Below are positions 1 through 4,599 of a DNA stretch of 5,341 bases, piece after piece. The notes below the pieces were generated by a model that was given only the letters and a program-made list of their open reading frames with translations, was not told where the DNA came from and did not search any database. Both the position numbers and the translations under genes were made by a program. Each line of letters starts with the position of its first letter. Position 1 is the first letter of the stretch. Source of the stretch: Pyrinomonadaceae bacterium (GTDB taxonomy: Bacteria; Acidobacteriota; Blastocatellia; Pyrinomonadales; Pyrinomonadaceae); assembly GCA_014379795.1 (NCBI GenBank), contig JACMLC010000695.1, positions 1-5,341 on the forward strand, read 5' to 3'.

Positions 1-475
1 CGGTAGAGAGAAGGGCGCGACGGCTCCCGCCGCAGACGCGCGCAAGATGCTCACGCGCGGGGACGACGAAGCCGGACTCGCGGTCATTCGCAAGTGGCTC
101 GACAATTCGGGAGTGCCGACTCGAAACCTCTCGCTGCATGATGGCTCCGGTCTTTCGCGTCTTAATCTCGTGACGCCCGAAGCGACCGCAAGGCTGCTGG
201 CCGCGATGACGAAATCTCCCGCCGCAGGTGTTTTTCGAGACTCGCTTCCAGTGGCCGGACGCGATGGAACCTTGCGCTCGCGCCTGCGCGCGGCCTCAGA
301 GCGCATCGTAGCCAAGACCGGCACGCTCACTTACACAAGCTCTTTATCAGGCTATGCTATTACAGGCGAGGGCGAACTGCTCGCCTTCTCCATCTTCTGC
401 AACAACGAAGCCTCAGACAAGAGCAGCATCCCAATCATTGACGCGATTGCCCTGCTGCTTACCGCAAATCGCTGA
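1..475 (+). CDS. dacB: D-alanyl-D-alanine carboxypeptidase/endopeptidase, PBP4 (peptidase S13) family, 3' part only
   Basis: This is the C-terminal 157 codons of a PBP4-type penicillin-binding protein. The frame is open from base 2 and runs to a TGA at 473-475; the gene begins before the window. The family removes the terminal D-Ala from, or cleaves cross-links in, peptidoglycan in the periplasm. Two family blocks are visible: HDGSGLSRLNLVTP (near 136-180) and the third penicillin-binding motif KTG (314-322, in AKTGTL), followed by the SSLSGYA strand and a final FSIFCNN strand. The SxxK nucleophile and the SxN motif are not seen. In E. coli PBP4 SxN lies about 110 residues before KTG, so it would sit just outside the left edge. 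The tail length after KTG is normal, so the 3' end looks intact. An internal ATG at 47 is not the real start, because homology and the open frame continue upstream. The family call is confident; the symbol is by family only. Confidence 0.9.
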   Translation, partial: GREKGATAPAADARKMLTRGDDEAGLAVIRKWLDNSGVPTRNLSLHDGSGLSRLNLVTPEATARLLAAMTKSPAAGVFRDSLPVAGRDGTLRSRLRAASERIVAKTGTLTYTSSLSGYAITGEGELLAFSIFCNNEASDKSSIPIIDAIALLLTANR

Positions 476-580
476 AGCCTGCCTCTTAAGCTCTTTATTT
501 GCTATAGCTTCACCTCTCTCTCTGGGAACAAAACCCCCTAAAATTTTCCCTGCGATTCTAAATTGTGTGATTTTGGATGT

Positions 581-594
581 TTTGTCTGGACAAA
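581..594. promoter_or_regulatory. Short dyad overlapping the putative -35 box; possible operator
   Basis: TTTGTC (581-586) and GACAAA (589-594) form a perfect inverted repeat separated by two bases, and the right half overlaps the -35 candidate at 587-592. A direct repeat GATGTTTTG also occurs at 576-584 and 596-604, exactly 20 bp apart, flanking the dyad on the same helical face. A regulator bound here would compete with RNA polymerase. The bases are seen directly; the operator role is inference and no regulator family is recognised. Confidence 0.3.
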
Positions 595-615
595 CGATGT
601 TTTGCAATGTAATAT
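587..615 (+). promoter_or_regulatory. Candidate sigma70-type promoter for the TonB_C/DUF4388 gene pair
   Basis: TGGACA (587-592) matches 5 of 6 bases of TTGACA, and TAATAT (610-615) is close to TATAAT. The spacer is exactly 17 bp. The segment lies in the most A/T-rich part of the gap. Transcription would start near 622 and leave a leader of about 143 bases before the ATG at 765. This is the best match I found by eye in the gap; there is no experimental support. Confidence 0.4.
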
Positions 616-750
616 TGTCGTGCCGTCCAAGTGCGGCTCAGGCGGAAACCGTGTGAATGTTACGGATTTTAAGGCTTACAGCCCGCGCCCTTTCCCCTTC
701 TCACCTTTGATCCAGACTCGCTTAAGGCCACTCACGCATACATGATTTGC

Positions 751-755
751 AGGAG
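751..755 (+). promoter_or_regulatory. Ribosome binding site that fixes the start at 765
   Basis: AGGAG lies 9 bases before the ATG at 765. The frame can be extended to a TTG at 747, but that would place this AGGAG inside the gene and put charged residues before the signal peptide, so ATG 765 is preferred. Confidence 0.75.
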
Positions 756-764
756 CACAAAACC

Positions 765-1889
765 ATGTCGAAACATACCAACCTGATTTCGCTCGCGGCG
801 TTGTTTGTCGTGATGCTCAGCCTGTCAGTCCCGGCGCAGGCAAGCGGCTCACTGATGCCTTCTCTGACTTTATCCGGCACGCTTTCGGATACGGACAGGG
901 ATCGCGACGGGCTGCTAGGCCCTGTGCGGCGCATCCGCACAGAGACGACCAAGCTGACGAACAAAGGCGGCAAGCAAGCTGAAGGACAGCGCGTCCCTCT
1001 GGAGACCGCAGCCTATGACATCAAGGGCATCAAGATCGAGAACGCATACTTTCCCGTCGCAGGAGCGGCGACGCTGACAGGCAGAGAGGTCTACAAGTAC
1101 GACGAGAAGGGCAACATCAGCGAGATGACACTGGTCAACGCGGACGGCTCGCTCTTGAGCAAGGAAGTGTACTCGTATGAGTATGATTTTGTCGGCAACT
1201 GGACAAAGATGACCACTTCCGTCGCCGTCATCGAAGGCGGCAAGCTGAGTTTTGAGCCGACCGAAGTAACCTATCGCACAATCTCTTATTATCTGGATGA
1301 AAATCTAGCCAAGATGATGCAGCCGGATTCCGCAAACGGCGCGACGGCTCCCGCGACGACTCCCGCATCAAAGCCTGCCGTGCAAACTGCTGCGAACAAT
1401 CCTCCCGCCACCGCGCAGGCGAATCAACAGAAGACAGCCGTTATCATCCCCGCGTCAACGGGCATTGCGACCTTGAACAAATCCACTGAGACTGGCCCAA
1501 TCAGCTCGACTTCGATGCCGGGCGGAACGGGCGCGGGCAACAAGCCTGCCGTGGTCATGGAGACAGAGCCGCCAGCCGTCAAGGCCGCGCCGAAGCCTCT
1601 GTTGAAACCCGTTTCCGGCGGCGTACTCAACGGCAAAGCGATTGAGCTTCCCTCGCCCGAATACCCGGAGATAGCAAGGCGTATGCGCGCCACGGGCATG
1701 GTGTCGGTTGAAGTCGTCATTGATGTCAGCGGCAAAGTGATTTCCGCAAAGGCCGTGAGCGGCAATGGGATGTTCCATCAGGCGGCAGTACAAGCGGCCT
1801 TGCGCGCGCGATTTTCTCCGACCACGCTTTCCGGCCAGCCGGTCAAAGTCACCGGCTCGATTAACTACAATTTCTCCCTCGCCAAATAA
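765..1889 (+). CDS. Exported protein with TonB C-terminal domain
   Basis: A 374-residue protein in three parts. Residues 1-26 look like a Sec signal peptide: a short basic start, a hydrophobic core LISLAALFVVMLSLSV, and an AQA cleavage site before SG. Residues about 27-185 form a domain with RHS-like YKYDEKGN / YSYEYDFVGNW strands (107-151), a pattern common in uncharacterised acidobacterial proteins. Residues about 186-284 are a Pro/Ala/Thr-rich linker. Residues 285-374 match the TonB_C fold: YP at 300-301, then GMVSVEVVIDVSGKV, a helix with AVQAALRARFSP, and a final beta strand. Classical TonB is anchored by an uncleaved N-terminal helix and energises outer-membrane receptors with ExbB/ExbD. 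Here the N-terminus looks cleavable and no exbBD genes are visible, so true energy transduction is doubtful and a periplasmic or envelope role is as likely. The TAA is at 1887-1889. The next gene follows after 57 bp on the same strand, suggesting an operon. Domain call confident; function unknown. Confidence 0.85.
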   Translation: MSKHTNLISLAALFVVMLSLSVPAQASGSLMPSLTLSGTLSDTDRDRDGLLGPVRRIRTETTKLTNKGGKQAEGQRVPLETAAYDIKGIKIENAYFPVAGAATLTGREVYKYDEKGNISEMTLVNADGSLLSKEVYSYEYDFVGNWTKMTTSVAVIEGGKLSFEPTEVTYRTISYYLDENLAKMMQPDSANGATAPATTPASKPAVQTAANNPPATAQANQQKTAVIIPASTGIATLNKSTETGPISSTSMPGGTGAGNKPAVVMETEPPAVKAAPKPLLKPVSGGVLNGKAIELPSPEYPEIARRMRATGMVSVEVVIDVSGKVISAKAVSGNGMFHQAAVQAALRARFSPTTLSGQPVKVTGSINYNFSLAK

Positions 1890-1934
1890 ACAGAGGCGCG
1901 AGGCTTTGAACAACCGACGGCTTTGCCTCAAGCC

Positions 1935-1941
1935 AGAGGAG
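1935..1941 (+). promoter_or_regulatory. Ribosome binding site that fixes the start at 1947
   Basis: AGAGGAG ends 5 bases before the ATG at 1947. The open frame extends upstream to a TTG at 1923, but the Shine-Dalgarno sequence and the start of the DUF4388 homology (ALSGQLSDLSL) both support 1947. Confidence 0.75.
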
Positions 1942-1946
1942 CGACT

Positions 1947-3005
1947 ATGGCACTCAGTGGACAACTCAGCGATCTTTCGCTGGCGGAATTGATCGAATTT
2001 TTTTGCAATCAGCGCAAGTCTGGACGCCTTAAAGTCTCGTACCCGCGCGCTCCCGGTTTCTTTTACTTTCAGAAGGGCGCAATGGTTGATGCTAAGATCG
2101 GCGCGCTGAGCGGCGTCGAGGCGGTCTATTACGCTTTGACGCTTCAGAACGCCTCCTTCAAATTCAGCGCCTCGTTCGAGCCTGCGCGCCGGACGATTCA
2201 CCAGCCCTGGGCGCAGGTCGCGCTCGAAGGCTTGCGCCGGATGGATGAAGGCATCGCGCCGAGCGAGGCTTTTCCCGACGGCTCCGATGCAGCCTATATG
2301 GAAGATGAGGATGGAGCTAACGAGATTGCTTCCTTAGATGAAGACGAGAGCGAGACAGCGCTGCCGCTGCCCGTGCCAGCGCGCGAGCCTGTGACTGCCG
2401 CAGAGACATCTTCTCCTCTCTCTTTGACGGTTGAGAACGCATCCGGGGGCGGAAGGCGCATGATGGTTTACGGAGCGATTGCCGCCGCCGTGATTATCAG
2501 CATCGCCGCCGTAGGTTTTCCCGCCGGATGGTATGGCAAGAAGAAGGCTGCTAACGCTTCTCAGCCAGCCGCATCTTCCGGCACTGACCAGCAGATGAGC
2601 AACAACTCCAGCAGCAATTCGTCCGAATCGCCCGCCAACGCCACGGCAGAGACTTCATCCGCCGACCAGAGCGCGACCATCGGGCCGGTTAGTGATCCAG
2701 CGGCTCTGGCTGCGCAGCGAGCGCGCGAGGCACGCGAGCGCGAGCGTTGGAGAGCGGCACAGGAGAACGCAGACACCGCCGCCAAACCGGGCGCATCGCC
2801 TGCCGCATCAGCCGCGCCAACCGAGGCAGCGAAAAAACCGGAACCGGCCAAACCCAAGTCCATGGCGGTGCAGGTGACCTATGATGAGAACGGTCGCGTG
2901 ACGGGGGCTTCGGGCGGCGACGCCAACGCGCTGCGCATCGCGCGCCAGAAACGTTTTCCGGCGGGCAAAGCAGGCTCGGCCACGGTCACGATTCCGGTCA
3001 ACTGA
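1947..3005 (+). CDS. DUF4388 membrane protein with TonB_C-like tail
   Basis: A 352-residue protein with a clear modular order. Residues 1 to about 100 match DUF4388 (PATAN-like): it opens LSGQLSDLSLAELIEFF, then RKSGRLKV, FYFQKGAMVDAKIG, GVEAVYYAL and a SFKFS strand. In other proteins this domain accompanies response regulators and gliding or signalling proteins, and it is cytoplasmic. An acidic segment follows (about 118-145). One transmembrane helix lies at about 172-198 (from MMVYGAIAAAVIISIAAVGF to GWYGKKK). A low-complexity Ser/Ala/Asn linker and a charged, possibly coiled helix (252-275, AQRAREARERERW) come next. The tail (306-352) has VTYDENGRVTGA, a helix with ALRIARQKRFPAG and a closing VTIPV strand. 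This resembles a shortened TonB_C domain without the N-terminal YP segment. Inferred topology is N-in, with the tail in the periplasm. It probably shares an operon with the preceding TonB_C gene. The stop codon lies 5 bp before a large hairpin. Function unknown; domain calls fairly sure, tail resemblance moderate. Confidence 0.82.
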   Translation: MALSGQLSDLSLAELIEFFCNQRKSGRLKVSYPRAPGFFYFQKGAMVDAKIGALSGVEAVYYALTLQNASFKFSASFEPARRTIHQPWAQVALEGLRRMDEGIAPSEAFPDGSDAAYMEDEDGANEIASLDEDESETALPLPVPAREPVTAAETSSPLSLTVENASGGGRRMMVYGAIAAAVIISIAAVGFPAGWYGKKKAANASQPAASSGTDQQMSNNSSSNSSESPANATAETSSADQSATIGPVSDPAALAAQRAREARERERWRAAQENADTAAKPGASPAASAAPTEAAKKPEPAKPKSMAVQVTYDENGRVTGASGGDANALRIARQKRFPAGKAGSATVTIPVN

Positions 3006-3009
3006 AAAA

Positions 3010-3100
3010 GGCAAAAGTAAAAAGGTAAAAGGCAAAAGTGAAGCAGAAGCGGTAATCGCTTCTTCTCTTCACTTTTGCCTTTTACCTTTTTACTTTTACC
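3010..3100. repeat. Long hairpin of heptad units between convergent genes; probable bidirectional terminator
   Basis: The left arm 3010-3043 and right arm 3067-3100 pair over 34 positions with one mismatch (C3012 against A3098). A second inner stem, AGAAGCG 3045-3051 with CGCTTCT 3057-3063, closes on a GTAAT loop. Each arm is a run of degenerate 7-base units: GGCAAAA, GTAAAAA, GGTAAAA, GGCAAAA, GTGAAG. The element starts 5 bp after the DUF4388 gene stop. Its right edge contains the TAA stop (3096-3098) of the minus-strand M20 gene. The position fits a terminator serving both convergent genes. The heptad composition suggests a dispersed intergenic repeat that has been used as one. Copy number elsewhere in the genome is unknown. 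Confidence 0.8.
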
Positions 3101-4313
3101 TTGTCAGCCCGAGCATCACGAGCAGGGCGCGCTTGAGGCCGACATCGCGCCCGCGCGGGTCGAACCATTCTTCGAGCGTGTGCGAGTTGCCGGAAACGCC
3201 GCCCGCGCCGAGCGTCACGGCGGGAATGCCCAGCGCGATTGGAATGTTAGAGTCCGTCGAAGAACGGTCAAGACGCGAACTCGAACCGACGGCGCGCGTC
3301 GCTTCTTCCGCCACGCGCACGATTAATGAATCAGCCGGAGTTTCGCCGCTTGGCCGGTTGCCGATTAATTTCAGATCAAGCTCTAAGGGCGGATCGCCCG
3401 CGCGCCGCGCGGCGTTTTCGTCTTCCACAGCCTCGCGCACCGCACGGCGAAAGAAAGCGTCAAGACGATGCAGTTCTTCCGCCGAAGCCGAGCGCAAGTC
3501 CACATCCATCGCGGCATCTGTCGGAATCACGTTGACGCCCGCGCCGCCTTCTATCCGACCGACATTAAAAGTCGTGCGCGGGTCAGACGGAGCCGGATAG
3601 CTCGCGAGCCGCGCGATGGCGCGTCCCAACGCATGCACCGGATTAGCCGCTCCAAAATCTCCCCACGAATGACCGCCCGCGCCGCGCAGGCGCACGCGGT
3701 AACGACGCGAGCCGAGCGCGGCATGCGTGATGCGCTCTGTCCCCGGCCCGTCAAGGCTGATAAAGGCGTCAACCTTGCCCGCCCACTCGCCTTCGGTCAA
3801 AAGATGGCGCGCGCCGCGCAAATTCCCTTCGCCCTCTTCGCCCACAGTCCCTACAAACAGCAGCGAGCCTTCCGTTTCAATCCCGCACTCTTCAAGCGCG
3901 CCCAGCAGCGCGACCAGCGCGACCAGCCCGCACCCATCATCCGCAATTCCCGGCGCGAGCAATTTATGCTGTTCACGCCTGACGCTGAAATCCGTGCCCG
4001 ATGGAAAGACTGTATCGAGATGCGCGCTCACCACCAGCAGCGGCGAAGGCGAGCGGCCTTTGCGCAAGGCCACGCAGTTGCCCACTTCATCGAGATGAGC
4101 ATCAACCAATCCAAGCTCGCGGAATTTTTCAATAAAGTATTCTGCGCGCTCGCGCTCGCCAAAAGGAGGCGCGGGAATTGAGCAGATGCGTATCTGCTCC
4201 TGCGTGATTTCATCAGCGCGCGACTCAAAAAAACGGAAAGCGCGCTGCACGCTTTCCGTTGAGAGCAACTCTCGCACAGAAACTTCCGGCGTTAGTGTGA
4301 GTGTTGAAGACAT
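3096..4313 (-). CDS. M20-family metallopeptidase (PepT/ArgE/DapE-like), copy A
   Basis: A complete 405-residue zinc-dependent peptidase or deacylase of the M20 family, normal length. Expected two-metal active-site residues are present: H98 and D100 in SAHLDTV, D125 in GIADDGCG, E159-E160 in GTVGEEGEG, D188 in LDGPG and H378 in GNSHTLEEW. H215 in GAGGHSWGDFG is the conserved histidine of the inserted dimerisation domain. The overall pattern is closest to the PepT-like branch that hydrolyses small peptides, but M20 substrates cannot be read from sequence. There is no signal peptide, so it should act in the cytoplasm. The ATG (4311-4313) is supported by the inverted copy B, where similarity rises sharply exactly at this codon. 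No Shine-Dalgarno sequence is visible upstream, so initiation may be leaderless or weak. The TAA stop lies inside the convergent hairpin at 3010-3100. The gene forms the left arm of a large inverted duplication. Family confident, specific substrate unknown. Confidence 0.92.
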   Translation of the reverse strand: MSSTLTLTPEVSVRELLSTESVQRAFRFFESRADEITQEQIRICSIPAPPFGERERAEYFIEKFRELGLVDAHLDEVGNCVALRKGRSPSPLLVVSAHLDTVFPSGTDFSVRREQHKLLAPGIADDGCGLVALVALLGALEECGIETEGSLLFVGTVGEEGEGNLRGARHLLTEGEWAGKVDAFISLDGPGTERITHAALGSRRYRVRLRGAGGHSWGDFGAANPVHALGRAIARLASYPAPSDPRTTFNVGRIEGGAGVNVIPTDAAMDVDLRSASAEELHRLDAFFRRAVREAVEDENAARRAGDPPLELDLKLIGNRPSGETPADSLIVRVAEEATRAVGSSSRLDRSSTDSNIPIALGIPAVTLGAGGVSGNSHTLEEWFDPRGRDVGLKRALLVMLGLTR

Positions 4314-4333
4314 ACAAAACTTGGACCGGCAGC

Positions 4334-4579
4334 CAATGCTTTAACCCTTAATGACGCGAATCAAGAGTTGAAAAGAGATTTTGACGATTGAAAGAATTCT
4401 TCTCTTTCTTTGCGTACTTTGCGCGTTTTCCTTTGCGGTCTTTGCGGTTAAGTTGAACTTTAAACGCAAAGACCGCAAAGAGGAAAGACGCAAAGCACGC
4501 AAAGCAAGAAAAGAATTCTTCCAATTGGCAAAAGTTCTTTTTAAACTATTGCTCCGCATCATCAAAGGTTAAAGCATTG
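4334..4579. repeat. Imperfect palindrome between the start codons
   Basis: The left half from CAATGCTTTAACC (4334-4346) pairs with the right half ending GGTTAAAGCATTG (4567-4579). The arms are about 120 bases long, visibly less similar than the genes outside them. AAGAATTCTT occurs at matching positions (4392-4401 and 4511-4520). The same symmetry continues outward to the start codons at 4313 and 4600. Folded as single-stranded DNA or RNA, it would give a long, interrupted hairpin. Confidence 0.85.
4408..4504. repeat. CTTTGCG/CGCAAAG iterated hairpin core
   Basis: CTTTGCG occurs four times on the left (4408, 4417, 4431, 4440) and CGCAAAG four times on the right (4465, 4474, 4489, 4498), in mirrored spacing of 9, 14 or 15, and 9 bases. 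The apex contains AAGTT-G-AACTT (4450-4460). The longest uninterrupted stem is CTTTGCGGTCTTTGCG (4431-4446) with its complement at 4465-4480. The iterated-unit design is similar in kind to the heptad hairpin at 3010-3100 but uses a different unit. It could be a dispersed intergenic repeat around which the M20 copies are arranged. Confidence 0.85.
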
Positions 4580-4599
4580 TCTGCTATGCTTAGTATTGT

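Larger units (their letters stand above)
476..764. other. Non-coding gap between dacB and the TonB_C gene
   Basis: These 289 bases carry no convincing gene on either strand; the short open frames here lack ribosome sites and recognisable products. The left part (about 490-620) is clearly more A/T-rich than the flanking genes and contains the candidate promoter and dyad described separately. The right part (about 620-750) would be a 5' leader of roughly 140 bases. I found no strong intrinsic terminator after dacB: AAGCT at 488-492 can pair with AGCTT at 506-510, but the stem is only 5 bp and no T-run follows. I recognised no riboswitch class in the leader. Confidence 0.6.
4314..4599. other. 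Divergent intergenic region between the two M20 copies
   Basis: This 286-bp spacer must carry the promoters for both M20 copies, yet I see no strong promoter pair. Before copy B there is a TGCTATGCT stretch (4582-4590) resembling an extended -10 box and a TAGTAT at 4591-4596, neither with a good -35. The equivalent bases before copy A (about 4323-4331) are changed and lack this box. Neither start codon has a Shine-Dalgarno sequence. For copy B an in-frame TAG at 4591-4593 rules out any earlier start. Open frames across the palindrome (4341-4565 minus, 4381-4572 plus) are probably by-products of the repeat. Confidence 0.6.

Noticed and set aside
476..540. Intrinsic terminator after dacB
   Set aside because: The only nearby stem (AAGCT/AGCTT) is 5 bp with a 13-base loop and lacks a T-run.
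616..764. Riboswitch in the leader before the TonB_C gene
   Set aside because: I found no conserved core of a class I know, such as cobalamin, TPP or SAM, and no terminator-like stem before the start codon.
1455..2201. 248-codon open frame on the minus strand
   Set aside because: It overlaps the TonB_C gene and the DUF4388 gene, both of which have clear domains and ribosome sites. Its translation is arginine-rich with no recognisable motif, as expected for the antisense of GC-rich genes.
3010..3100. Heptad hairpin considered as a CRISPR or transposon end
   Set aside because: Units are 7 bases with no spacers, and there is no transposase or target-site duplication visible.
3468..4181. 237-codon open frame on the plus strand, with similar antisense frames at 4861-5280 (minus)
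   Set aside because: Both are the complement of the M20 coding sequence in the same relative frame, so their resemblance to each other only reflects the inverted duplication.
4381..4572. 63-codon frame encoding a hydrophobic-then-basic peptide in the palindrome
   Set aside because: Most of it is translated CTTTGCG/CGCAAAG repeat, with no ribosome site. Only its last codons are kept as a low-interest finding.
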